The notes beneath the pieces were generated by a model. It made no database searches and was not told where the DNA came from. It worked only from the letters and a program-made list of their open reading frames with translations. Of a stretch of DNA of 5,158 nt, positions 1-5,158 are shown one piece after another. The stretch is from Fidelibacterota bacterium. GTDB lineage: Bacteria; Fidelibacterota; Fidelibacteria; Fidelibacterales; Fidelibacteraceae. Where the stretch lies: the NCBI GenBank assembly GCA_030596185.1, contig JAUVKP010000099.1, forward strand, positions 1-5,158, in the 5' to 3' direction. Made by a program: the position numbers and the translations under genes. Each line of letters begins with the position of its first letter. Position 1 is the first letter of the stretch.

Positions 1-18
1 ATTGACAACAAACAAATC

Positions 19-62
19 GGGTTTTAACCCAAAAACTAAAATTACTATGGGGGTTAAAACCC
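19..62. repeat. Inverted repeat with 12-bp perfect arms
   Basis: The arms GGGTTTTAACCC (19-30) and GGGTTAAAACCC (51-62) are exact reverse complements around a 20-nt spacer. The right arm also takes part in a second, mutually exclusive hairpin, ATGGGG (47-52) with CCCCAT (60-65), which has a 7-nt loop. Together with the GC-rich hairpin just to the right, this looks like the end of a REP-type or IS200-like element lying mostly outside the window. That identity is inference, since no transposase is visible. Confidence 0.6.
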
Positions 63-82
63 CATGATTAAAATTTTCCTAA

Positions 83-104
83 ACCCCGAGCTAAAGCACG
101 GGGT
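83..104. repeat. GC-rich hairpin, REP/IS200-end-like
   Basis: ACCCCG (83-88) pairs with CGGGGT (99-104). Inside that, GC (90-91) pairs with GC (96-97) around a TAAA loop, with one A·A mismatch between the two stem parts. On the minus strand it reads ACCCCG, T, GC, TTTA, GC, T, CGGGGT. A compact GC stem with a small internal mismatch is typical of REP hairpins recognised by RAYT/IS200-type TnpA proteins. It could instead be an ordinary intergenic stem-loop. It is not followed by a convincing T-tract on either strand, which argues against an intrinsic terminator. Confidence 0.45.
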
Positions 105-144
105 AATTCATTATTTTATGTAATCACATATCTACAAAGCTATC

Positions 145-162
145 GTCCGTCAGCCGACGGAC
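145..162. repeat. Small perfect hairpin (7-bp stem, AGCC loop)
   Basis: GTCCGTC (145-151) pairs with GACGGAC (156-162) around a four-base loop. It lies about 210 bp beyond the OPT stop codon. On the minus strand it is followed by mixed sequence rather than a run of T, so it is not called a terminator. Confidence 0.45.
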
Positions 163-201
163 TGCCTGAATAACGAACAAGGATTAACGATTTTAGAAAT
201 A

Positions 202-267
202 CGAAGTAAATATTCACTTCGATTGTTCGAATGTTCTTGATTCATGATTCGATATTCACTTCGATTG
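202..267. repeat. Near-palindrome and 16-bp direct repeat
   Basis: CGAAGT (202-207) and ACTTCG (216-221) flank AT-rich sequence to make a 20-bp palindrome broken by one mismatched pair (A208 against C215). The right half belongs to a 16-bp block, ATATTCACTTCGATTG, found exactly at 210-225 and again at 252-267, a 42-bp offset. The sequence between the copies is built from shorter related words (TTCGAATGTTC, TTGATTCATGATTCG). This looks like decayed, locally duplicated intergenic repeat DNA with no coding content. Confidence 0.55.
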
Positions 268-302
268 CTCTATTGCTCGCCTGCCTTTCGTAGCCTTCTT
301 GA

Positions 303-373
303 CCTTCGAAGCTCCGATTGTTCGGAGCGAAGGGGGTGGCGTAGGATGAGGCGAAGTTGGTAGCGAAGGATGG
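303..373. repeat. Bulged hairpin plus degenerate GCGAAG/GTAGGATG repeats
   Basis: GCTCCGA (311-317) pairs with TCGGAGC (322-328) around TTGT. After a 3-nt bulge (308-310), CCTTC (303-307) pairs with GAAGG (329-333). To its right are three loose 11-13-nt units: GGCGTAGGATGA (338-349), GGCGAAGTTGGTA (350-362) and GCGAAGGATGG (363-373). The block reaches almost to the OPT stop codon, so its left-hand hairpin would form in the 3' end of that transcript. With no U-run after it, the hairpin could stabilise RNA ends or mark a repeat, but it is not a textbook terminator. The stretch is visibly richer in G than its surroundings. Confidence 0.45.
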
Positions 374-375
374 TC

Positions 376-2265
376 TTACGTAATTTTATTTTCCTTTTTC
401 TTTGCTGAGAAATATAACCAAAGGGCAACCAGCGTAAAGAGAACGATTCCTAACCATTTGAAACCGCCGACATGTGGCCACCAGTCTTTATTTGCAGTAA
501 TAAAGATCGGGATGGCAACAAAGATACCCATTAAGGCTTCACCGGTAATAAGTCCGGATGCAAATAACAATCCCTTTTTGTTGTCATTCTTTGTGCGTTC
601 TTTGGTAAAGTAGGAAATAATTCCACCGATAAAAACCGGTACAGATAATGAGATTGGCAAATATAATCCAACGGCAACGGCAAGTACCGGCATACGAAAC
701 TTTGAGCCACGTTTTTCAAGAATTACATCTGCAATAATGATCGCAACACCCAATGCTGCACCAATAGCAACCATGCCCCAAGGAAGATTTCCGTTGAATA
801 CACCTTGGGCGACAGACATCATGAGCGTCGCCTGCGGAGCAGGAAGTGTTTCAGATCCGATCACATAGGCTGTGTGTAAAATATCAAGTGTGATCCCAAG
901 TGTCGCGGCAGCGGCAAGTGTGCCGACGATCTGCATGATCTGCTGCTTCCAGGGCGTAGCGCCTAGAATATATCCTGCTTTAAGATCTTGAAGATTATCA
1001 CCCGCAATAGATGCGGCGCAGCAGACCACCGCGCCAATAATAATGGCTCCGGCAGCACCTTCCGGACTTCCTTTGCCCATAAGCAAAAGGAGAAGTAAAG
1101 ATGAGAATAGAATGGTTGCGATCGTAACACCCGAGATCGGGTTGTTCGATGAACCGACCAATCCGCCCATGTACCCTGCGACCGCCGAAAATAGAAATCC
1201 AAAGACCAGCATGACGGCCGTCATGATGAGCGTGATCTCAAAACTTTTTAGAACATCTAAATATAAAAGGAATAATGGAATCGTGGATACTGCAACAATA
1301 CCGATAACCCATTTGATTGATATATCTTGCTCGGTCCGGGCCATTTCCACGCCATTGTTTGAATCGCGATGTGCATTTAAACTGGCTTTAATACCATTGA
1401 TCAGCGGACGCATGAGTTTTACAATGGACCATAAACCACCCACGACCATAGCGCCGACACCAAGATAACGGATCTGTGTGGACCAGATCGTAGAGGCAAC
1501 ATCCATATTGATTGGACCGGTATGTCCAACAACTGTTGAATAAATAGGCAAAACGACCATCCATGATAGCAGTCCTCCTGCCATCATAAGAATGGAGATA
1601 TTCAATCCAATAATGTAACCTACACCAAGTAGAGCAGGGGAAAGGTCGCCGCCAAAACCAAAGATGGTCTTGACACCGCGTGCATTTTTAAATCCAAATG
1701 CACCTTCCGCTGATTGATTCCACATAGAAAAACCCTGTTGCATAAGTTTAAAAACACCACCAACGAGTGCTGTTTTTAATATCACCATCAGATGTTTGCT
1801 ACCCTCTTTACTGCCTTTTGCTTCATCACCCGCTTTTAATACTTCAGCGGTAGCAACGCCTTCGGGATAGGTCAGTTTTGCTTCAATGATCAATGCACGG
1901 CGTAAAGGTATAGTGAACATAACCCCAATAATACCACCGACGGCAGACATTTCCGCGATCGCGATATAGTCAAAATCAGTCCAATAACCCATTAGAACCA
2001 ATGCCGGAATGGTAAAGATCACGCCGGCTGCAAGAGATTCGCCGGCAGAAGCGGCTGTTTGAACAATATTGTTTTCCAGAATGCTGGATTTACGAAAAAG
2101 GCGTAAAACCCCCATTGAGATAATAGCTGCCGGTATCGATGCACTGACCGTCATACCTGCAAATAAACCCAAATAAGCATTTGCAGCAGCAAGAATAATA
2201 GACAGTAAAATACCAAGAATTATTGATTTAATGGTAATTTCAAGCATTGATTTCTTTTTTTTCAT
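376..2265 (-). CDS. OPT family oligopeptide transporter
   Basis: This 629-residue polytopic inner-membrane protein belongs to the OPT (oligopeptide transporter) superfamily, in its prokaryotic branch. Family members are thought to import peptides or metal chelates using the ion gradient; bacterial substrates are mostly unproven and none can be assigned here. Conserved family blocks are clear: NAYLGLFAGMTVSASIPAA (29-47), NNIVQTAASAGESLAAG (65-81), the TIPLRRALIIE and YPEGVATAEVLKAG stretches (118-146), LSPALLGVGYIIG (208-220), GGLVGSSNNPISGVTI (367-382), AGDNLQDLKAGYILGATPWKQQ (421-442) and GLLFASGLITGEALMGI (565-581). I count about 15-16 hydrophobic segments spread over the whole length, so the protein appears full length and unbroken. 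The start is ATG at 2263-2265, preceded at 6 nt by AAGGGA; it opens with four lysines, and Met7 is a weaker alternative. It is divergent from lysS and has no visible operon partner in the window. Confidence 0.95.
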   Translation of the reverse strand: MKKKKSMLEITIKSIILGILLSIILAAANAYLGLFAGMTVSASIPAAIISMGVLRLFRKSSILENNIVQTAASAGESLAAGVIFTIPALVLMGYWTDFDYIAIAEMSAVGGIIGVMFTIPLRRALIIEAKLTYPEGVATAEVLKAGDEAKGSKEGSKHLMVILKTALVGGVFKLMQQGFSMWNQSAEGAFGFKNARGVKTIFGFGGDLSPALLGVGYIIGLNISILMMAGGLLSWMVVLPIYSTVVGHTGPINMDVASTIWSTQIRYLGVGAMVVGGLWSIVKLMRPLINGIKASLNAHRDSNNGVEMARTEQDISIKWVIGIVAVSTIPLFLLYLDVLKSFEITLIMTAVMLVFGFLFSAVAGYMGGLVGSSNNPISGVTIATILFSSLLLLLLMGKGSPEGAAGAIIIGAVVCCAASIAGDNLQDLKAGYILGATPWKQQIMQIVGTLAAAATLGITLDILHTAYVIGSETLPAPQATLMMSVAQGVFNGNLPWGMVAIGAALGVAIIIADVILEKRGSKFRMPVLAVAVGLYLPISLSVPVFIGGIISYFTKERTKNDNKKGLLFASGLITGEALMGIFVAIPIFITANKDWWPHVGGFKWLGIVLFTLVALWLYFSAKKKENKIT

Positions 2266-2271
2266 GAGATG

Positions 2272-2277
2272 TCCCTT
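2272..2277 (-). promoter_or_regulatory. Ribosome binding site of the OPT gene
   Basis: On the minus strand AAGGGA lies 6 nt before the ATG at 2265-2263. This supports the first Met over Met7 as the start. Confidence 0.65.
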
Positions 2278-2304
2278 TTTAGTCCCGTTTAAATTTTAAT
2301 GTGC

Positions 2305-2333
2305 AATATACAAAAACTTACTTGGAGAATTAA
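2305..2333 (-). promoter_or_regulatory. Possible promoter of the OPT gene
   Basis: On the minus strand, TATATT (2310-2305) sits 17 nt after TTAATT (2333-2328). The -10 hexamer is good for a sigma-70-type promoter, while the -35 matches TTGACA at only 3 of 6 positions. The start codon is about 40 nt downstream, which would give a leader of roughly 33 nt. AT-rich sequence makes chance matches likely, and if the organism is a Bacteroidota-type bacterium its promoter consensus would differ. Confidence 0.25.
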
Positions 2334-2348
2334 TAAAAATTATTTTAG

Positions 2349-2362
2349 AATGTCATCCTGGA
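2349..2362 (+). repeat. Partial, decayed copy of the palindrome end
   Basis: AATGTCATCCTGGA repeats the outer end seen at 2374-2386 with one change (CCTGGA for CCCGGA). It has no pairing partner of its own, so it looks like a remnant of a neighbouring unit. Confidence 0.5.
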
Positions 2363-2373
2363 CAATCAGCACT

Positions 2374-2507
2374 ATGTCATCCCGGAAAACTTGCCAAAGC
2401 AAGTTTATCCGGGATCTAAATAATAGCCTTGCTCACAAATAAAATGGAGTGATTAATAAATGAGATCCCGGATAAGATAGCCGCTGGCTATCTTTCCGGG
2501 ATGACAT
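2374..2507. repeat. BIME-like pair of palindromic repeats
   Basis: Two long hairpins face each other. The left one (2379-2415) pairs ATCCCGGA with TCCGGGAT and AAACTTGC with GCAAGTTT, has one bulged A (2407) and a CAAA loop, about 16 bp in all. The right one (2465-2502) pairs ATCCCGGA with TCCGGGAT and AAGATAGCC with GGCTATCTT, has one bulged T (2473) and a GCT loop, about 17 bp. The arms also match each other across the element: the outer ends ATGTCATCCCGGA (2374-2386) and TCCGGGATGACAT (2495-2507) are a perfect 13-bp inverted repeat, and the inner ends ATCCGGGATCT (2407-2417) and AGATCCCGGAT (2463-2473) a perfect 11-bp one. This is the layout of two REP-type units in opposite orientation. 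The inner stems differ between units while the ends are the same. Confidence 0.75.
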
Positions 2508-2521
2508 GCATTTTGATTTTA

Positions 2522-2552
2522 ATAGCTACTGGCCATCTTTCCAAAATGACAT
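2522..2552 (+). repeat. Degraded tandem copy of the right palindrome arm
   Basis: This 31-nt stretch aligns without gaps to 2477-2507. It differs at six positions, all of them transitions (two inside the loop-proximal stem, one T to C, and GGG replaced by AAA in the CCGGGAT end). The left arm that would pair with it is missing. It therefore reads as a truncated, mutated second copy of the right-hand unit. Confidence 0.6.
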
Positions 2553-2636
2553 GGTATCCTCTATTCATAATTCATAATTTTGAGTCTCAATCTTATTTCA
2601 TTTTGCCTAAAAAAATCTTACATTACTTGGATATTG

Positions 2637-2642
2637 AAAGGA
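2637..2642 (+). promoter_or_regulatory. Ribosome binding site of lysS
   Basis: AAAGGA lies 6 nt before the ATG at 2649. It decides the start: the reading frame stays open upstream to a TTG at 2580, but those extra 23 codons (hydrophobic, unlike any LysRS N-terminus I know) have no such site and overlap the intergenic repeats. Confidence 0.75.
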
Positions 2643-2648
2643 TGGTAC

Positions 2649-4160
2649 ATGACCGAACAAAATATGAATGAAACGCATTCAACGCTGGAAAATATTCTTG
2701 AACAACGCAAGGAAAAGATCGCAAAGATCAAGGAAATGGGATTTGAGCCTTTTCCTTATTCTTACACTGTGACCCATAAAAGTAAAGTGGTACTGGACAA
2801 TTATGACGAACTGGAAGAAAAAACAGTTTCTGTTGCCGGTCGCTTGATGAATATACGCCGCATGGGTAAGGCCAGTTTTGCACATCTTCAGGATGCCGAA
2901 GGTCGAATTCAGCTTTATATCTCAAAAAATGACATCGGCGAAGAGTCATATGCGATGTTTAAATTACTTGATATCGGTGATATAATCGGCGTTGAGGGGA
3001 TCGTAATGAAGACCCGTACCGGTGAAACCACCGTTAAGGCAACTTCTTTGACCCTTCTGACGAAGAATATTCGTCCTTTACCTATCGTAAAAGAAAAAGA
3101 CGGTGTAGTTTACGATGCTTTTACCGATAAAGAATTACGTTATCGTAAACGCTATCTTGATCTTATCGTGAATCCGGAAGTTAAAGATACTTTTGTGAAG
3201 AGAGCAACTATTACACGCGCTACCCGAAAATTCTTTGATGACCGTGGTTATCTCGAAGTGGAAACACCGATCTTGCAAGCTCTCTATGGCGGTGCAAATG
3301 CAAGACCCTTTGTGACTCATCACAATAGTCTGGATCAAGACCTCTATTTGCGAATTGCAGATGAACTTTATCTCAAACGCTTGATCGTTGGCGGCTTTGA
3401 AAAAGTCTATGAATTCTCTCGTAATTTCAGGAATGAAGGCATGGATAGAAGCCACAATCCTGAGTTTACAGCCATTGAATTCTATGAAGCCTATGTTGAT
3501 TATTTTTATATGATGGATTTTGTTGAAGAGTATTTTAAAACCATCGCCGAACTCATGGGTAGTATGATCGTGGAATATCGCGGCGAAAAAATTGATTTCT
3601 CAAAACCGTTTGAACGCAAATCCATGGCTGATCTATTTGATGAATACCTTAAGATAGATATTGCTGCATTTACCGAAAAAGATTTTGCGGATTGGTGCCA
3701 AAAAAACAAAAAAGAATTTGATCCTAAATGGAATTATGGTCAGTTCCTCGATAAATTATTTGATGAATATATTGAGCCGAAACTTATCCAACCGACCTTT
3801 GTGATCGATTACCCTAAAGTGATCTCACCTTTGGCAAAGGTCGACCGGAAAGGCGATGAACGATTCGTTGAAAGATTTGAACTCTTTATCTGTTCTTCAG
3901 AATATGCAAATGCCTTTTCTGAATTGAACGACCCTATTGATCAGCGTGAACGACTTGAAGGGCAGGATCGTTTGAGAGTAGAAGGTGACGATGAAGCTCA
4001 AGCCTTTGATGAAGATTTTATCCAGGCCATCGAAACCGGTATGCCACCGACAGGCGGGGTGGGAATTGGTTTTGACCGTGTGATCATGTTATTTACCGGC
4101 CAGACAAGCATCAAAGATGTTTTACTTTTCCCTGCTATGCGATCCGAAAAATTATCTTAA
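2649..4160 (+). CDS. lysS: Lysine--tRNA ligase, class II (LysRS)
   Basis: This cytoplasmic enzyme activates lysine with ATP and attaches it to tRNA-Lys. The product is 503 residues, the usual length of bacterial class II LysRS. The N-terminal OB-fold anticodon-binding domain spans about 56-140 (VSVAGRLMNIRRMGKASFAHLQD and following). The catalytic core follows: motif 1 around 195-209 with the invariant Pro207 (GYLEVETPIL), the ARPFVTHHNSLDQDLYLRIA block (218-237), motif 2 at about 257-280 with Arg261 (FRNEGMDRSHNPEFTAIEFY), the FSELNDPIDQRER segment (423-435), and motif 3 at 469-482 with Arg477 (GGVGIGFDRVIMLF). No key residue appears missing. The start is the ATG with AAAGGA six bases upstream. 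The permease gene follows codirectionally after 143 bp. The sequence looks closest to LysRS of the Bacteroidota/FCB groups, judged by eye. Confidence 0.98.
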   Translation: MTEQNMNETHSTLENILEQRKEKIAKIKEMGFEPFPYSYTVTHKSKVVLDNYDELEEKTVSVAGRLMNIRRMGKASFAHLQDAEGRIQLYISKNDIGEESYAMFKLLDIGDIIGVEGIVMKTRTGETTVKATSLTLLTKNIRPLPIVKEKDGVVYDAFTDKELRYRKRYLDLIVNPEVKDTFVKRATITRATRKFFDDRGYLEVETPILQALYGGANARPFVTHHNSLDQDLYLRIADELYLKRLIVGGFEKVYEFSRNFRNEGMDRSHNPEFTAIEFYEAYVDYFYMMDFVEEYFKTIAELMGSMIVEYRGEKIDFSKPFERKSMADLFDEYLKIDIAAFTEKDFADWCQKNKKEFDPKWNYGQFLDKLFDEYIEPKLIQPTFVIDYPKVISPLAKVDRKGDERFVERFELFICSSEYANAFSELNDPIDQRERLEGQDRLRVEGDDEAQAFDEDFIQAIETGMPPTGGVGIGFDRVIMLFTGQTSIKDVLLFPAMRSEKLS

Positions 4161-4181
4161 AATAATGACATGATATTTTTC

Positions 4182-4235
4182 TAACAGGATAACACGATAT
4201 ACAAGATTTTATTATTTTTGACAAGATAACAGGAT
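4182..4235 (+). repeat. Degenerate TAACAGGAT / ACAAGAT repeats
   Basis: TAACAGGAT occurs exactly at 4182-4190 and 4227-4235, and ACAAGAT at 4201-4207 and 4221-4227. AACACGAT (4191-4198) is another variant. The variants sit next to each other at 8-10-nt steps, apart from an AT-rich break at 4208-4220, so this looks like an old short tandem array that has drifted. Confidence 0.45.
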
Positions 4236-4262
4236 GAATCAGCTGGTTAATTGTTGAGAAGG

Positions 4263-4294
4263 ATCAACATTTCAACGGTTCAACAATTCAACAA
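4263..4294 (+). repeat. Four 8-bp tandem repeats (TTCAACAA type)
   Basis: Successive octamers are ATCAACAT (4263-4270), TTCAACGG (4271-4278), TTCAACAA (4279-4286) and TTCAACAA (4287-4294). The array ends 9 bp before the permease ATG. The segment TCAACAATT (4280-4288) is also the exact reverse complement of AATTGTTGA (4249-4257), so a 9-bp stem with a 22-nt loop could form just ahead of the start codon. Confidence 0.6.
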
Positions 4295-4303
4295 TAAAAG
4301 AAT

Positions 4304-5158
4304 ATGTTAAAATTTTTATTTTACCTTTCTGAACGCACTTTGTTTCACAAACGTTCTGATCAGTTTGTGCCGGTTATTCGTATTCTGGCGATTTTAGGGC
4401 TGATCATCGGGACCATCGCTATAACGGTAACATTGGGTATTTTGCATGGTTTTGAAAATAATCTGGTAGAGAAAGTTACGGGCTTTGAATCACATATTCG
4501 TATAGAAAGTTTCAAGAACGAAATTGAATACGATGGCGAGTATGTTGCGCAAATACTTGAAAATAAAGATATTACTCGTATCGCACCTTACGTCAATCTT
4601 GAAACGATGTTAAGAAAAAACGATGAAACTGAAGGTGTGATCATAGAATGTATGAATGAAGCGGATTTTCGTGAGATGCTTTATCGCTCCAAGAAAGATA
4701 TCAAAGGTGGCATAGATTTTCGCGAAATTGAAACTATAAAAGGGATATACCTTGGCTACGGGGCAGCTGAATATTTGAATGCTGATGTGGGCGATACCGT
4801 ATCGGCCCTTTTCGTTAATGGCGTTCCTTCACCCTTCAATCCCATTAGATCATTTGATGTGATCGTTACCGGTATTTTTTCTACCGGAATGAAAGAGTTT
4901 GATGCCAATTATGCCTATGCACCCCTGAGTTTTGCTTCAGAAGTAAATGGAAATGAAAATATTATCAGCGGTTATCAATTATTACTCAGTGATCCTTTAC
5001 TTGCGGACGATATTTCAAATTGGATCAACCAAGTCAGTCCTTATCACTATGTCCCCGTGACGTGGAGAGAGCGTAACATAATGTTATTCAAGTGGTTGCA
5101 GACTCAAAAAGCCCCCATTGTCATTACATTCGGGCTCATTGCTTTAGTGGCAATAGTG
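4304..5158 (+). CDS. LolC/LolE-family ABC transporter permease, N-terminal part (cut by window edge)
   Basis: The frame is open from ATG 4304 to the last base, giving 285 residues with no stop; families of this type run to about 400 residues, so roughly the last third is missing. The likely product is the membrane subunit of a lipoprotein-releasing (LolCDE-like) ABC exporter, which extracts lipoproteins from the inner membrane for delivery to the outer membrane. Visible features are a short cytoplasmic start (MLKFLFYLSERTLFHKRS), TM1 at about 22-46 followed by the typical LHGFENNL, a large periplasmic MacB-PCD-like domain at about 47-268 with GIYLGYGAAEYLNADVGDTV (147-166) and VTGIFSTGMKEFDANYAYAP (188-207), then WRERNIMLFKWLQTQK (254-269) leading into TM2 where the FtsX domain begins. 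The ribosome site is weak (AAAAGAA, close to the ATG). LolC and LolE cannot be told apart, and a related MacB/FtsX-type permease is possible. No partner ATPase gene lies in the window. Confidence 0.87.
   Translation, partial: MLKFLFYLSERTLFHKRSDQFVPVIRILAILGLIIGTIAITVTLGILHGFENNLVEKVTGFESHIRIESFKNEIEYDGEYVAQILENKDITRIAPYVNLETMLRKNDETEGVIIECMNEADFREMLYRSKKDIKGGIDFREIETIKGIYLGYGAAEYLNADVGDTVSALFVNGVPSPFNPIRSFDVIVTGIFSTGMKEFDANYAYAPLSFASEVNGNENIISGYQLLLSDPLLADDISNWINQVSPYHYVPVTWRERNIMLFKWLQTQKAPIVITFGLIALVAIV

Larger units (their letters stand above)
1..375. other. Non-coding, repeat-rich region downstream of the OPT gene
   Basis: No credible gene is visible here. The plus frames are closed by early stops (for example TAA at 25-27 and TGA at 65-67), and nothing on the minus strand resembles a protein family. 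The stretch holds a 12-bp-stem hairpin (19-62), a GC-rich hairpin (83-104), a short hairpin (145-162), a near-palindrome with a 16-bp direct repeat (202-267), and a bulged hairpin with GC-richer degenerate repeats (303-373). These are listed separately. The OPT transcript, running leftward, must end in or beyond this region, but none of the hairpins is followed by a clear U-tract on that strand, so no intrinsic terminator is called. Confidence 0.7.
2266..2648. other. Divergent intergenic region between the OPT gene and lysS
   Basis: This 383-bp region must hold the start signals for both flanking genes. Its core (2349-2552) is filled by palindromic repeats described separately, leaving AT-rich flanks of about 80-95 bp on each side for promoters. 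Near lysS there is a 7-bp tandem duplication, ATTCATA (2563-2569 and 2570-2576), running into TAATTTTG (2575-2582). That octamer fits the TAnnTTTG form of the Bacteroidota -7 element, but I see no TTTG partner at the expected distance upstream, so no lysS promoter is called. No T-box or other leader RNA structure is evident before lysS. Confidence 0.65.
4161..4303. other. Repeat-filled gap between lysS and the permease gene
   Basis: These 143 bp carry no gene. No hairpin with a T-run follows the lysS stop, so read-through into the permease gene is possible. The left part holds degenerate ACAGGATA-type words and the right part an 8-bp tandem repeat reaching to within 9 bp of the next start codon; both are listed separately. 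Confidence 0.6.

Noticed and set aside
145..162. Intrinsic terminator for the OPT gene
   Set aside because: The stem is good but no T-run follows it on the minus strand, and it is over 200 bp from the stop codon.
1043..1468. 141-codon plus-strand reading frame inside the OPT gene
   Set aside because: It is antisense to a strongly conserved transporter sequence, and its translation resembles no family; it is a shadow of the real gene.
2350..2442. Short plus-strand ORF of 30 codons starting at ATG 2350
   Set aside because: It is made entirely of the palindromic repeat sequence, has no ribosome binding site and encodes no recognisable peptide.
2374..2507. CRISPR array or MITE
   Set aside because: There are no regularly spaced repeats with unique spacers. 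A MITE is possible given the 13-bp inverted ends, but no target-site duplication is seen and the two-hairpin layout fits a REP pair better.
2580..2648. N-terminal extension of LysRS from a TTG at 2580
   Set aside because: The 23 extra residues are hydrophobic and unlike the LysRS N-terminus, while ATG 2649 has a well-placed AAAGGA.
2583..2648. T-box or lysine riboswitch ahead of lysS
   Set aside because: The short AT-rich leader lacks the conserved T-box sequence and any multi-helix fold; there is too little room for a lysine riboswitch.
3135..3455. 106-codon minus-strand reading frame inside lysS
   Set aside because: It overlaps the most conserved catalytic part of LysRS on the opposite strand and shows no start signal or family features.

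Overview
The window carries two complete protein genes and one gene cut off at the right edge, separated by repeat-rich intergenic DNA. From left to right: a non-coding stretch (1-375) of hairpins and degenerate repeats; an OPT-family transporter gene on the minus strand (2265 down to 376); a 383-bp divergent intergenic region (2266-2648) dominated by a paired-palindrome repeat; lysS on the plus strand (2649-4160); a 143-bp repeat-filled gap; and the first 285 codons of a LolC/LolE-type ABC permease on the plus strand (4304 to the window end).

The organism is a bacterium of moderately low GC content. The Lol-type permease points to a cell with an outer membrane. The LysRS sequence, for example motif 2 reading FRNEGMDRSHNPEF and the C-terminal run of GDDEAQAFDEDF, looks to me most like proteins of the Bacteroidota/FCB side of the tree (Bacteroidota, Marinimicrobia, Cloacimonadota and relatives). 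The intergenic motifs (TCCGGGATGACAT palindromes, TAACAGGAT, TTCAACAA, ATTCATA) are of a kind I associate with the same groups. This placement is by eye and is not a database result.

Functionally this is a housekeeping neighbourhood: lysine charging for translation, probable export of lipoproteins toward the outer membrane, and peptide or chelate uptake. lysS and the permease gene are codirectional with no obvious terminator between them, so they may be cotranscribed, though the 143-bp gap is wide. The OPT gene is divergent and on its own within the window. I see no sign of a new multi-gene system. What stands out is the intergenic DNA: each of the three gaps holds a different family of palindromic or short tandem repeats, the best being a symmetric two-hairpin BIME-like element at 2374-2507 with decayed partial copies beside it. 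No tRNA, rRNA, CRISPR array or transposase gene was found.
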